Assembly: GCA_902518705.1 (NCBI GenBank)
Contig: CABYHW010000001.1
Location: 178,270 to 210,436, forward strand
DNA length: 32,167 nucleotides
From: an uncultured Alphaproteobacteria bacterium
GTDB taxonomy: Bacteria; Pseudomonadota; Alphaproteobacteria; HIMB59; GCA-002718135
Direction: 5' to 3'
Notes under the pieces: model-generated
Seen by the model: the letters and a program-made list of their open reading frames with translations, nothing else
Database searches by the model: none
Told to the model about the DNA's origin: nothing
Position numbers and translations under genes: made by a program
Part shown: one piece after another, positions 9,042-18,524 of the stretch
Layout: the number at the start of each line of letters is the position of its first letter
Position numbering within the stretch: position 1 is the first letter of the stretch

Positions 9042-9627
9042 AAGTTTTAGGATTTATTAATTTAAAATAATTTTTTGGAAAACTATCCTCAGTCTTATGA
9101 TTAAAAAAAGTTAAACGAATTTTTTCATCTTGAGTGTCAAAATATATTTTTCTTAAAATTAATGGATTAATTTCAAAATGTAAACTTATTAAAAAATCTT
9201 TTCCATCAAGATTGCTATTTTTGTAAATAATTAAATTATTTTTTTTTCGTATTATTTCCCATTCTAAGTTAAATTTATTATTTTTGAATATATCAAAAAG
9301 AACTGAAGCAATCGTATTTTTTGGATTAAAAAACTCATCTTCATCAAGATCATAATTGTAATACATTGCTTTATTTTCATCTAAGATTAGAAGGATTTTA
9401 GTAGGATCAAGATACTCTACTCTAATCCTTTTCTCTCCTACGTATATTTTGCCTTGAGAAACAATTCCTTTTGTATCATCTTGTACAAAAGAGACAGATA
9501 AATTATTTAGTTCGTCAACATATTTTAGAACTCTTGCTATATTCTCTTCTTTAGCGTTTAAAATTTTAGATAAAGTAATTATAAAAAAAAAAAGAAAAAA
9601 AAGAATTTTAAAATTTTTTGAGAACAT
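9034..9627 (-). CDS. lolA: Outer-membrane lipoprotein carrier LolA
   Basis: I place the start at the ATG at 9627, which is preceded by a purine-rich GGGAGAAGAG and gives a normal signal peptide ('MFSKNFKILFFLFFFIITLS'). An upstream in-frame start at 9684 would put 19 extra residues inside ftsK. The mature protein fits LolA, the periplasmic chaperone that ferries lipoproteins: 'NLSVSFVQDDTKGIVSQGKIYV', 'KRIRVEYLDP', 'LILDENKAMYYNYDLDE', 'NPLILRKI' and a C-terminal beta segment. ftsK followed by lolA is a conserved alphaproteobacterial pair. It overlaps ftsK by 20 bp and is convergent with the regulator gene by 8 bp. Confidence 0.88.
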   Translation of the reverse strand: MFSKNFKILFFLFFFIITLSKILNAKEENIARVLKYVDELNNLSVSFVQDDTKGIVSQGKIYVGEKRIRVEYLDPTKILLILDENKAMYYNYDLDEDEFFNPKNTIASVLFDIFKNNKFNLEWEIIRKKNNLIIYKNSNLDGKDFLISLHFEINPLILRKIYFDTQDEKIRLTFFNHKTEDSFPKNYFKLINPKTFN

Positions 9628-11845
9628 CTCTTCTCCCTGAATTATTTGCTTCTGAAATAATCCCGTCATCTTCCATTTTTTCAATTATTCTTGCCGCCCT
9701 ATTATAGCCAATTTGTAAGTATCTTTGAATATAACTAGTTGAAACTTTTTGCTGCTTAATTACAATATCCACTGCTTTACTATAAAGCTCATCTTTATTT
9801 TCAGAAACTAAATCACCACTAATGTCATTAGTAATATCTTCTTCCTTAAGAGATATTTCTTTTCTATAGTCAAATGTTGCTTGATTTTTTATATTTTTAA
9901 CAACCTTTTCAACTTCATATTCAGATACAAATCCTCCGTGAAGTCTTTTTATTAATCCACCATTATCCAAAAATAACATATCACCACTACCCAAAAGTTG
10001 CTCTGCTCCCATTTCATTTAAAATAGTTCTACTATCGAATTTACTTGAAACCTTATAACTAATTCGACTTGGAAAATTAGCCTTGATAGTTCCAGTTATA
10101 ACATCAACACTAGGTCTTTGAGTTGCAGTAATCAAGTGTATCCCTGATGCTCTTGCCATTTGTGCTAATCTTTGAACCAAGGATTCCACTTCTTTTCCAG
10201 CCACCATCATCAAATCTGCCATTTCATCAATTACTACGACTATAAAAGGCATTTTCTCTAGAAGAATTTCTTGTTTTTCAATAATTGGCATTTTGGTATC
10301 ATCATCGATTCCTGTTTGAACTTCTCTAAACAACTTTCTTCCAGATGAAATAGTTCTCAAAACTTTTTCATTATAAGAATCAATGTTTTTTACATTTAAT
10401 GAACTCATAAGTTTATACCTGTTTTCCATTTCTCTTACGACCCACTTGAGTGCAAATACTGCTTTTTTTGGATCAGTTACAACCGGTGTAAGTAAATGAG
10501 GTATGTCTTCATAAATACTTAATTCTAACATTTTAGGATCAATTAGTATTAACTTACATTCATTTGGTTTAAATTTATAAAGTATGCTTAATATCATTGT
10601 ATTTATACCAACTGATTTTCCAGAACCAGTTGTTCCTGCAATCAGAAGATGAGGCATCCTTTTCAGATTAGCAAAAATACTTTTTCCAGATATATCTTTT
10701 CCTAAAGCTAAAATAAGTGAGTCGTTATTTATCTCAAACTCTTCTTCTTTGATTAAATCTCCAAAAAGAACACCCTCTCTTTTAATATTTGGAATTTCAA
10801 TTCCCAAACTTGTTTTACCAGGCTGTGTAGAAATTCTCGCTGAAATAGAAGACATTGCCCTAGCTATATCATCCGATAAACCCATTACCTTGCTTGATTT
10901 AATTCCTGCATTTGGAACAAACTCAAATAATGTTACTATTGGACCACTACTGAAGCCAACTATTTTTCCGTCAACACCATACTCAGATAAAGTTTTCTCA
11001 AGTTTTATAGCCGCATCAGTATTAGTCTTATCCAACTCTTTATCTTTACTATTCTTTAAACTTGATTTTGAAAGAATATCTATTGTTGGAAGATTATAGC
11101 TAAAATTATCTAAACTAGTTGGTTTTGTTGATTTTGTGTATTTATTATCTTTGTTATTTAAATTTACATAATTTCTTTTTTTAATTGTTGGTTCACTTCT
11201 TGAATTATTTTTAGAAGTTTTTTTGCTTAATTTGAAATACTTTAATAAACCTAATACAGAAAACATGTATCCAAAATATTTAAAAACTTTTAGAGATAAA
11301 AAAAATTTTTTAATCCAATAAAATTTTATTTTAAAAGATAAAAGTATTAAAATTACTCCTAAAATAAGAAGTAAAACATTTATTATTGAGTATGCGATAA
11401 GGTTATTTAGAAAGTTAAAATTATTATTTGAAAACACATCTATCAGAAATTGAGATATTAATCCTCTCTCAAAATATATAACGTCGAAATAGCTTAAAGA
11501 AATGTTTATAAATATTATACCAACAAAATTTGATAAAAACTTTAAATAAATTAGACGACTTATTATACCTAAAGATAATTTTAAACCTTCTAAAATTATT
11601 AAAAAAGATAATACATAACTTAACGTACCAATAAATATTAAAGAATAACTTGATAAATATGCGCCAAAAAAACCTAAAAAATTTTTTATTTCAACATTAT
11701 TTGAATTATAATTTAGTTGTTTAAAACCTGGATCGTCTGGAAAATATGAATAGAGACAGGCAAAATAAATTATACCAAATCCGAATATAAGTATGCCTGT
11801 AAAAAATTTAATAATAAAATTTCGAAAAGAACCATACTTGAACAT
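9608..11845 (-). CDS. ftsK: DNA translocase FtsK
   Basis: This 745-residue FtsK/SpoIIIE translocase clears DNA from the division septum and acts with XerCD at dif. About four or five N-terminal membrane segments occupy residues 10-200, followed by a short polar linker. The alpha/beta motor carries Walker A 'GTTGSGKS' at about 404-411 and a Walker B-like 'VVVIDEMADLMMVAG'. The C-terminal winged-helix gamma domain ends the protein ('STSYIQRYLQIGYNRAARIIEKME'). 'PHLLTPVVTDPKKA' and 'RYKLMSSLNVKNIDSYN' are FtsK-specific. The linker is short compared with E. coli, as usual in streamlined alphaproteobacteria. It is divergent from the UbiH-type gene, with 47 bp between them for both promoters. Confidence 0.97.
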   Translation of the reverse strand: MFKYGSFRNFIIKFFTGILIFGFGIIYFACLYSYFPDDPGFKQLNYNSNNVEIKNFLGFFGAYLSSYSLIFIGTLSYVLSFLIILEGLKLSLGIISRLIYLKFLSNFVGIIFINISLSYFDVIYFERGLISQFLIDVFSNNNFNFLNNLIAYSIINVLLLILGVILILLSFKIKFYWIKKFFLSLKVFKYFGYMFSVLGLLKYFKLSKKTSKNNSRSEPTIKKRNYVNLNNKDNKYTKSTKPTSLDNFSYNLPTIDILSKSSLKNSKDKELDKTNTDAAIKLEKTLSEYGVDGKIVGFSSGPIVTLFEFVPNAGIKSSKVMGLSDDIARAMSSISARISTQPGKTSLGIEIPNIKREGVLFGDLIKEEEFEINNDSLILALGKDISGKSIFANLKRMPHLLIAGTTGSGKSVGINTMILSILYKFKPNECKLILIDPKMLELSIYEDIPHLLTPVVTDPKKAVFALKWVVREMENRYKLMSSLNVKNIDSYNEKVLRTISSGRKLFREVQTGIDDDTKMPIIEKQEILLEKMPFIVVVIDEMADLMMVAGKEVESLVQRLAQMARASGIHLITATQRPSVDVITGTIKANFPSRISYKVSSKFDSRTILNEMGAEQLLGSGDMLFLDNGGLIKRLHGGFVSEYEVEKVVKNIKNQATFDYRKEISLKEEDITNDISGDLVSENKDELYSKAVDIVIKQQKVSTSYIQRYLQIGYNRAARIIEKMEDDGIISEANNSGRRDVLKKF

Positions 11846-11892
11846 ATAGTTAGATTGTAATACATTTAGATTATGGTAATTCGAAGAAAATT

Positions 11893-13074
11893 ATGAAAGA
11901 AATTCAATCAAATATTAATATAATAGGAGGAGGGCTAATTGGGGCTGTAACAGCATATTCACTTTCAAAACTTGGTAATAAAGTAGTAGTTTTAGAACAA
12001 AAAGCTAAATTTAATCATAAAAATATTTTAGACAAAAGGACAACGGCAATTTCAGAGGGGACTAAAAAATTTCTTGAAGAAATAAATATTTGGAATGAAA
12101 TTGGAAGTTATGCAGAGCCAATAAAAAATATTCAGATAATAGATAGAAATCAATCAAACAAAATTTATTTTGACAACCAAAGAAGAAAATCTAATCTAGG
12201 ATATATAGTTAAAAACAAATTTATACTCGATTGTCTCTATAAAAAATTACAAAAACAAAAAAATGTAAAAATTTTTAACAATGTTTCTGTTAAAGATATA
12301 TTTTATGAGGGTAATAGGATTATAACAAAGCAAAATAATTTTTTTGTTAATACAAATATTCTGTTTGCATCTGATGGGAAAAATAGCTCTATAAGAAAAA
12401 TTTTTAAAACACCAATTTATAAAAAAGATTATAAAAAAAAAGCAATTGTAGTAAATTTTTATCACTCAAAGAATCACAATAACACTGCTTATGAGTTCTT
12501 CTTTAAAAATGGGCCTCTTGCTATCTTACCAATGCGTAAAAATAAAAATCAGTTTCAAAGTTCCATAGTTTGGACAAATACTAATGAATTTATAAATTCT
12601 TTACTTTCTTTAGATGATAATAATATTATTTCCATTTTAAATGAAAAGACAAAGGGAAGTGTAGGTAAGATTAAAAAAATAATTGCTAAACAAACATTCC
12701 CTTTAAAAGCTCATTTAAACTCTAAATTTTTTGAGAATAGAGCTATTTATTTAGGTGATTCAGCCCACTCATTTCATCCAATCGCAGGACAGGGGTGGAA
12801 TCTAGGTATGCAAGATGTAGAAAGTGTATACAATCTTGTTAAAAAATATAACTCTTTAGGCTTGGAATTAGGAGATGAAATATTTTGTAAAGAATTTCAG
12901 AAAAATAATTTTTTCAAAGCTTATAGGCTGTATCAAATAACTGATAAAGTCGATAGCATTTTTAAATTAGACAATACAATTTTTAATCATGCAAGATTTT
13001 CAGCTATTAATTTAATAGAGAAAAGTAAAAAATTGAAAAATAAGATAAGTGATTTTGCTATGGGTGTTAATTAA
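11893..13074 (+). CDS. UbiH/UbiF/Coq6-type FAD-dependent hydroxylase
   Basis: This 393-residue group A flavin monooxygenase is probably for ubiquinone ring hydroxylation. The Rossmann FAD motif GGGLIG is at about 12-17. 'RTTAISEGTKKFLEEINIW' matches the Ubi hydroxylase 'R..als......L..lG.w' signature. 'LFASDGKNSSIRK' is the 'GADG..S.vR' (DG) motif. 'YLGDSAHSFHPIAGQGWNLGMQDV' (about 286-309) is the classic GD motif. I cannot decide from motifs which ring position (UbiH, UbiF, UbiI or UbiL) it modifies. Its end overlaps the convergent LON-domain gene by 8 bp. Confidence 0.88.
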   Translation: MKEIQSNINIIGGGLIGAVTAYSLSKLGNKVVVLEQKAKFNHKNILDKRTTAISEGTKKFLEEINIWNEIGSYAEPIKNIQIIDRNQSNKIYFDNQRRKSNLGYIVKNKFILDCLYKKLQKQKNVKIFNNVSVKDIFYEGNRIITKQNNFFVNTNILFASDGKNSSIRKIFKTPIYKKDYKKKAIVVNFYHSKNHNNTAYEFFFKNGPLAILPMRKNKNQFQSSIVWTNTNEFINSLLSLDDNNIISILNEKTKGSVGKIKKIIAKQTFPLKAHLNSKFFENRAIYLGDSAHSFHPIAGQGWNLGMQDVESVYNLVKKYNSLGLELGDEIFCKEFQKNNFFKAYRLYQITDKVDSIFKLDNTIFNHARFSAINLIEKSKKLKNKISDFAMGVN

Positions 13075-13660
13075 TAGTTTTACTATTATTATCTTCAACG
13101 ATCTCAAGCTCTAAAATTGAATGGAGTTTTTTATAAAAATCACTTAAATTTTTTGTTTCCAAAAGAACCTGTTTTTCAATGTCGCTAAAAGGGGATATCA
13201 TTGCTATAAATTTTATAATTTGATTAAAATCAATATTTTGAATTTCTTCTAAGTTTAAGTTAATTTTTTTGACTTTAATATATTGGCTATACTTATCTAA
13301 AAGATTATTTTTTTGTTTTTCATTTATAATGTTTTTATCTTCCTCAAAATCCAACATTTCAGCTTCAACCAACCTAAACTTATATTTTTTTTCTAACTCT
13401 TTCTTAACTTTAAAACAATTAGTACCCTTTAGACTAATTAAATATCGTCCATCTGTTGTTTCACTAAAACTATGAATTTTTCCAATACAACCAATGTTAT
13501 AGAGTTTATTTTTTTCATCAGATTGTATCATGCCTATGCACCTTTTCTTTGAGAGAGCGTAGTCAACCATCTCAATATATCTTTTTTCAAATATATTCAG
13601 GGGCAAGCTTGTTCCTGGAAAAAGGACGGCGCCGTTTAGAGGAAAAATAGGGATTTCCAT
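13067..13660 (-). CDS. LON substrate-binding (N-terminal) domain protein
   Basis: This 197-residue protein consists of the Lon N-terminal substrate-binding domain without ATPase or protease parts. 'IPIFPLNGAVLFPGTSLPLNIFEKRYIEMVDYAL' is the hallmark opening, and 'IGCIGKIHSFSETTDGRYLISLKG' is the usual 'G..a.i.......dGr..i.l.G'. Stand-alone proteins of this type are common in alphaproteobacteria, usually beside a thioredoxin/TPR (CnoX-like) gene as here (one base between them). The role is not established; a quality-control adaptor is an inference. Confidence 0.9.
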   Translation of the reverse strand: MEIPIFPLNGAVLFPGTSLPLNIFEKRYIEMVDYALSKKRCIGMIQSDEKNKLYNIGCIGKIHSFSETTDGRYLISLKGTNCFKVKKELEKKYKFRLVEAEMLDFEEDKNIINEKQKNNLLDKYSQYIKVKKINLNLEEIQNIDFNQIIKFIAMISPFSDIEKQVLLETKNLSDFYKKLHSILELEIVEDNNSKTIN

Positions 13661-13661
13661 A

Positions 13662-14528
13662 TTATGAAAACATTAATTGTGAAAGTTTTTTCCTATATTG
13701 AATAGTAACTTGATCAGTATTTCCAAGTACAGCAAAAAATTCTACCATTTTATTTTTAATACTATCCTTGTTTTTTGGATAATTTTTTAGAAGCAAATCC
13801 ATTCCATTTTCATATTCTTTCATTGAAAAATATTTATCTGATATTTCTAAAATTAAATCGATATTACCTGGTTCATTCTCAAGTTTACCAAGTAACTCAT
13901 TAATGTTTGGTCCTGATGAATTATTTTTCACAATTTCCATTTTTTTTAAAACCTGTTTAACCTCATCCTTTTCTTGCACATCTTTTTCTAATGAGTTAAT
14001 GAACGCCTCTACTTCTTCAAATTGATGAAGCTCGATCAAACACTCTAAATAAAAACAAATACCTTTAATTTCATCTGAGTTTTTAGAAATAAATTCTAGA
14101 AGAGTGTCTTTAGTTTCTTCAAACTTATTTTCAGCCATGGCAGTTTCTATTTCATTATAAAATTCAGTGAAGTCTTCATTAATTTTAGATCCTAAGCATT
14201 TTTCAATAAATTCAATAATCTGACCTTCTGGAATAACACCCTGAAATGCATTAACAATTTGTTTATCTTTGAATGCATAAACAGTAGGAATTGATTGAAT
14301 TCTTAATTGCGCAGCAATTTGTTGATTTTCATCAATATTAATTTTTACTAAAGTAATTTTATCTCCTGATTTTGATATTATTTTTTCTAAAATTGGTGTT
14401 AATTGTTTGCAAGGACCACACCAAGGAGCCCAAAAATCAACGACAATTAATTTACTTTCACTTGCCTCAATAACCTGATCATTAAATTCTGTTTCAGTAA
14501 CATCTATTATATTTGAATTTTCACTCAT
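13662..14528 (-). CDS. Thioredoxin-TPR protein, CnoX/YbbN-like
   Basis: This 288-residue protein has an N-terminal thioredoxin domain with a complete active site WCGPC (Cys37, Cys40), cis-Pro segment 'IQSIPTVYAFK', then a helical TPR-like C-terminal region from about 115 to 288. This layout matches CnoX/YbbN, a chaperedoxin that protects clients during oxidative stress and passes them to GroEL. E. coli CnoX has SXXC, so the intact CXXC suggests redox activity is kept here. The ATG overlaps the ProXp-ala stop (ATGA at 14525-14528), and the LON-domain gene follows after one base: three coupled genes. Confidence 0.9.
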   Translation of the reverse strand: MSENSNIIDVTETEFNDQVIEASESKLIVVDFWAPWCGPCKQLTPILEKIISKSGDKITLVKINIDENQQIAAQLRIQSIPTVYAFKDKQIVNAFQGVIPEGQIIEFIEKCLGSKINEDFTEFYNEIETAMAENKFEETKDTLLEFISKNSDEIKGICFYLECLIELHQFEEVEAFINSLEKDVQEKDEVKQVLKKMEIVKNNSSGPNINELLGKLENEPGNIDLILEISDKYFSMKEYENGMDLLLKNYPKNKDSIKNKMVEFFAVLGNTDQVTIQYRKKLSQLMFS

Positions 14529-15037
14529 AATGATTTGACTATACTATAACTATCTAAAGAAAAAATATGAATTTTTTTATTATTTTCAAGGAGAAAGTTT
14601 ATAAACTCTAAAGTCTTTATACTTATAGTCGTGGTATTAATTAGTGGGTGGAAGTTAATTATTTCACTGTTAAAAAGTTTTTCATCTAAGTAAAACTCAA
14701 CAACATTATCTTTGTCGTTAAGAAGGGCAAATGGTGAGACTGATCCTGGCTTTATACCCAAAAATTGTTCTAAATATTCAGCATTAGCAAATGATAAATT
14801 TTTGGCATCGATCGATTTAGAAAATTGCTTTAAATCAACCTTTGCATTTTCATCACAACTAAAAAGAAAAAAATTATTTTTTTTATTTTTTAAAAATAAA
14901 TTTTTTGTATGTGCTCCTTTAATTTCACCTCTTAGATTCTCAGAATCTTTAACAGTAAATAATGGGTCATGATCATGAATTTGAAAATCTTTATTTTTTA
15001 CACTAAGTAATTCAAATAAATCTGTCTTTGTAAGCAT
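14525..15037 (-). CDS. Prolyl-tRNA editing protein ProXp-ala (PrdX, YbaK/EbsC family)
   Basis: This 170-residue trans-editing deacylase hydrolyses mischarged Ala-tRNA-Pro. Features are 'DPLFTVKDSENLRGEIKGAHTKNLFLKNKKNNFFL' (the conserved Lys and 'HTKNLFL' strand), 'LSFANAEYLEQFLGIKPGSVSPFALLND' (the GxxPGxVSPF motif typical of ProXp-ala) and 'NFHPLINTTTISI'. Length fits the single-domain family. It heads the minus-strand set with the thioredoxin and LON-domain genes, and is divergent from crtI across 57 bp. Confidence 0.92.
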   Translation of the reverse strand: MLTKTDLFELLSVKNKDFQIHDHDPLFTVKDSENLRGEIKGAHTKNLFLKNKKNNFFLFSCDENAKVDLKQFSKSIDAKNLSFANAEYLEQFLGIKPGSVSPFALLNDKDNVVEFYLDEKLFNSEIINFHPLINTTTISIKTLEFINFLLENNKKIHIFSLDSYSIVKSL

Positions 15038-15094
15038 AAATAATATTATATTATTTAAAAAATAAGGTATTTAAATACAATTACAAAATTAACA
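15038..15094 (+). promoter_or_regulatory. Divergent intergenic region driving the crt-blh cluster and the ProXp-ala set
   Basis: This 57-bp, extremely AT-rich stretch between divergent genes must hold promoters for both sides. TATTAT-like hexamers are present on the plus strand around 15045-15057 but no convincing -35 box; crtI has no strong Shine-Dalgarno. Confidence 0.4.
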
Positions 15095-16570
15095 ATGGGA
15101 AAAAGAGCAGTAGTTATTGGAAGCGGTTTTGGGGGTATTGCGATTAGTTTAAGATTAAAAAAATTAGGCTATGATACAACAATTATTGAAAAACTAGACG
15201 AGCTTGGAGGAAGAGCAAGAGTATTTGAAGTGAATGGTTTTAAACATGATGCTGGACCAACGGTCATAACAGCACCATTTCTTTTTGATGAATTATTTAG
15301 TTTGTTTGGAAAAAAAAGAGAGAATTATTTAAATTTTGTTCCTCTTGAACCTTGGTATAGGTACTATTTTCATGATGGTAAAACATTTGATTATTGTTCT
15401 ACAGTAGAAAAAACTAACATAGAAATTAGTAAATTTGATAAGAAAGATATAAAAGGATATTATAAACTTTTAAATCAATCAAAAAAAATATTTGATGTAG
15501 GGTTTACACAATTAGCTGACAAACCATTTATTTCTTTTTTTAAAATGTTAGGAGTTATTCCTAATTTGATAATATTGAAAAGCTATTTCACAGTATCTCA
15601 ACTTGTAAACAGTTACCTAAAAAATCCATATCTTAGAAAGGCATTTTCAATTCACCCACTTTTAGTTGGAGGTGATCCACACACAACAACATCTATTTAT
15701 GCTTTGATTCATTATTTAGAGAGAAAGTGGGGAGTATTTTTTTGTATGGGTGGAACTGGTAAAATCGTATCTGAATTAAAAAAATTAATGATTGATTGTG
15801 GAATTAAAATTAAAACAAATACAGAGGCAAAAGAATTTATTGTTGAAAATAATAGGATAACAAAAATATTAACAAACAATGAAGAAATTTCCAATATAGA
15901 TTTAGTTGTTTGTAATGCTGATCCACCTATGGTTTACTCCAAACTTTTAAAAAAACAAAATTTAAAAAGACCTGTATTAAAAGAAAAAAACTTATTGTAT
16001 TCAATGGGACTTTTTGTTCTTTTCTTTGGTACGAAAAAACAATATCATAAAGTTGCTCATCATACTATTTGGATGACTAAAAGATTTAAATCTTTACTTC
16101 ATGACATATTTAAAAATAAAATTTTATCTGATGATTTTTCCTTATACATTCACAGGCCTACTGCAACAGACAAGTCATTTGCTCCTGAAGGTTGTGACAG
16201 TTTCTATGTTTTATGTCCAGTACCTAATTTACAAGGCAATATTAATTGGGATGTTGAATCAGAAAATCTTAAAAATAAAATAGTTAAAGAATTATCACAA
16301 ACAATTATGCCAGATTTAGAAAATAATATCACCGATGTTTTTTGGATGAACCCTAAGGATTTTAAAAATGATTATAATTCTATGCACGGAGCTGGTTTTT
16401 CTATAGCTCCGATCTTTACACAGTCAGCTTGGTTTAGGTATCACAACAAAGACAAAAAAATTAAAAACCTATATTTTTCAGCGGCAGGTTCACATCCAGG
16501 TGCTGGAATACCCGGAGTTCTTTCATCAGCTAAAGTTGTTGAAAACATAATTAAAGCTGAATTAAAATAA
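15095..16570 (+). CDS. crtI: Phytoene desaturase CrtI
   Basis: This 491-residue FAD-dependent desaturase converts phytoene to lycopene. The N-terminal dinucleotide motif is 'VIGSGFGGIAISLRL' (Gly9, Gly11, Gly14), followed by 'IIEKLDELGGRARVFEVNGFKHDAGPTVITAP', which is diagnostic for CrtI. 'FSIHPLLVGGDPHTTTSIYALIHYLERKWGVFFCMGGTG' and the C-terminal 'LYFSAAGSHPGAGIPGVLSSAKV' are the family's bacterial-type desaturase signature. It is first of four plus-strand genes (crtI-crtB-crtY-blh) with spacings of +2, -14 and +1 bp, so almost certainly one operon for retinal synthesis. Confidence 0.96.
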   Translation: MGKRAVVIGSGFGGIAISLRLKKLGYDTTIIEKLDELGGRARVFEVNGFKHDAGPTVITAPFLFDELFSLFGKKRENYLNFVPLEPWYRYYFHDGKTFDYCSTVEKTNIEISKFDKKDIKGYYKLLNQSKKIFDVGFTQLADKPFISFFKMLGVIPNLIILKSYFTVSQLVNSYLKNPYLRKAFSIHPLLVGGDPHTTTSIYALIHYLERKWGVFFCMGGTGKIVSELKKLMIDCGIKIKTNTEAKEFIVENNRITKILTNNEEISNIDLVVCNADPPMVYSKLLKKQNLKRPVLKEKNLLYSMGLFVLFFGTKKQYHKVAHHTIWMTKRFKSLLHDIFKNKILSDDFSLYIHRPTATDKSFAPEGCDSFYVLCPVPNLQGNINWDVESENLKNKIVKELSQTIMPDLENNITDVFWMNPKDFKNDYNSMHGAGFSIAPIFTQSAWFRYHNKDKKIKNLYFSAAGSHPGAGIPGVLSSAKVVENIIKAELK

Positions 16571-16572
16571 TA

Positions 16573-17454
16573 ATGTTTGATTTAAAGCTCAATTCATCTG
16601 CTGATCTTAGAAAGGAAGGCAAAAGTTTTTATTGGGCAAGTTTTTTTTTACCAAAAAGATATAAAAAAAATGCTGGCACCCTTTATTCAATTTGTAGATA
16701 TTTTGATGATATTGCTGATAAATATAGCGAAGATCAAACTATCTATCTCAAAAAATCAATTGAAGAAATAAGGACCAATAAAAATAATAAAGTAAATATT
16801 TTTTTGCAGAAAAATGAAATTAACAATTTGATTTTTATAGATTTAATAGAGGGATTAATTATGGATCAGAAAAAAACAAGAATTCAAAACAAAGGAGAAC
16901 TTATAAAATACTCTTATCATGTTGCTGGTACTGTTGGATTAATGATGTCTAAAATTATAGGAGTAAAACATGAAAAGGCTGCACGTTCTGCAATTGATTT
17001 AGGTATTGGAATGCAGTTAACAAATGTAGCAAGAGATGTTTATGAGGATTCTAAAATGAAAAGAATATACTTACCTGCTAATTGGATACCTGGTATTTCA
17101 TTAAAAAATTTAACTGATCTTCATAGCAAAAGTTCAGAAAAGGATGAAAGAATATCAAATGCAATTCATGAAGTAATAGGTCTTTCAGATAAGTTTTATG
17201 AAAATGGTTTTGCTGGTTTAAAATATATCCCGCTATCTACCAGACTAGGCATATTCATTGCAGCTAATATTTATAGAGGTATTGGCATTAAGATAAAATC
17301 CAACAAAAAAAAATATTTAAGAGAAAGGGTATATTTAAACTTATTAGAAAAATCTTCAATTACAGTCAAATCAATTTTACTTTTTATTTTTATCCCTTTT
17401 ACAAAATATCAGTATAAAAAAATTAGAGATAATCTCCCAAATGAAAATTTATAA
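16573..17454 (+). CDS. crtB: Phytoene synthase CrtB
   Basis: This 293-residue enzyme condenses two geranylgeranyl diphosphates to phytoene. The first Asp-rich site is 'CRYFDDIADKYSED' (DDIAD at 45-49). The second is 'NVARDVYEDSKMKRIYLPANW' near residue 152, the standard N.aRD..ED...R.YLP motif that binds Mg and diphosphate. The end of the gene overlaps the crtY start by 14 bp, so the products are probably made together. No GGPP synthase (crtE) lies in the window; the substrate must come from a gene elsewhere. Confidence 0.95.
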   Translation: MFDLKLNSSADLRKEGKSFYWASFFLPKRYKKNAGTLYSICRYFDDIADKYSEDQTIYLKKSIEEIRTNKNNKVNIFLQKNEINNLIFIDLIEGLIMDQKKTRIQNKGELIKYSYHVAGTVGLMMSKIIGVKHEKAARSAIDLGIGMQLTNVARDVYEDSKMKRIYLPANWIPGISLKNLTDLHSKSSEKDERISNAIHEVIGLSDKFYENGFAGLKYIPLSTRLGIFIAANIYRGIGIKIKSNKKKYLRERVYLNLLEKSSITVKSILLFIFIPFTKYQYKKIRDNLPNENL

Positions 17455-18523
17455 AGCTGCAATAATTGGCTTAGGCCCTAGTGGTTTAGCTGTAAATAAA
17501 ATTCTTTACGGAGATAGTTATAATGAAATCATAGCATTTGAAAGTGAAGATATAAACAAAAGAGATAATATTTTTGGTTTTTGGTTAACAGATTGGATGA
17601 AGCCATTTGAAACGATTATTGAAAAAAAATGGTACAAATGGACTATTAGTAACAAAAATACAGACGTAACACATACAAGTTTAGATAAACCTTATTGTGT
17701 CATTAGTTTTAAAACTTGGAAGAAATTTTGTTTAGAAACAAAAAATAAATTGGAAATCATAAACAAAAAAGTTGTCCAATATTTTCCTGAACAAAATTAT
17801 TTTAAAATAATCACTGCTGATGACAAAATATATTACGCCGAAAATATATATGATTCACGATCAGCAAAAGAAAAAAAAGGTGAATTATTGCAACATTTTT
17901 TTGGAATTAATATTACCGTGGCAGATAACAGTTTTAGTGAAGATAAATTAACCTTGATGCATTTTACAGAAGAAAATAGTGTTTTACATTTTATATACAT
18001 CTTACCATTTAGTCACAATAAAGCGCTTGTTGAATCGACAGTCTTTTCAAAAGATGTTTTTCACAGTTCCTGGTATAGAGAAAAAATAAATGATTATTTA
18101 AAGAAAAATAATATTAATAATTTTAAAGAACAAAGCTCAGAAAAAGGAGTAATACCAATGTTTTTTGCAGGGCAGAAAAGATCAGTTAATTCTAATATCT
18201 TCAATATTGGTATTAGAGGAGGTGCGTGTAAGCCTTCTACTGGATATGCCTTTTCGTTTCTTATAAAACAAATCCAATTGTTAAAAAATTCAAAGAACAA
18301 CTATGTAAATATCCATAATTTTTTAGAAAGAAAAATGGATAAAGTTTTTATTAATTTTTTAAAAAATAACAGAGAAGATGGAAGATCGTTTATAAAGCTC
18401 GCATCTAATCTAAATGGAAATGAATTTCAAAGTTTTATGATGGGTGAATCAAATTTTCTAACTAAGTTAAAAATTATAAATAGTATGCCCAAACTTCCTT
18501 TTATAAAAGAATTATTTAAATAA
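17441..18523 (+). CDS. crtY: Lycopene beta-cyclase CrtY
   Basis: This 360-residue flavoprotein-type lycopene cyclase makes beta-carotene. The N-terminal nucleotide-binding motif is GLGPSG (10-15). The mid-protein 'PYCVISFKTWKKF' fits the CrtY region preceding the cyclase loop, and 'IGIRGGACKPSTGYAFSFLIKQI' (about 257-279) is the CrtY/CrtL 'G...G..hp.TGYs' signature. It is divergent, but the operon position between crtB and blh settles the call. It begins inside the end of crtB. Confidence 0.9.
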   Translation: MKIYKAAIIGLGPSGLAVNKILYGDSYNEIIAFESEDINKRDNIFGFWLTDWMKPFETIIEKKWYKWTISNKNTDVTHTSLDKPYCVISFKTWKKFCLETKNKLEIINKKVVQYFPEQNYFKIITADDKIYYAENIYDSRSAKEKKGELLQHFFGINITVADNSFSEDKLTLMHFTEENSVLHFIYILPFSHNKALVESTVFSKDVFHSSWYREKINDYLKKNNINNFKEQSSEKGVIPMFFAGQKRSVNSNIFNIGIRGGACKPSTGYAFSFLIKQIQLLKNSKNNYVNIHNFLERKMDKVFINFLKNNREDGRSFIKLASNLNGNEFQSFMMGESNFLTKLKIINSMPKLPFIKELFK

Positions 18524-18524
18524 T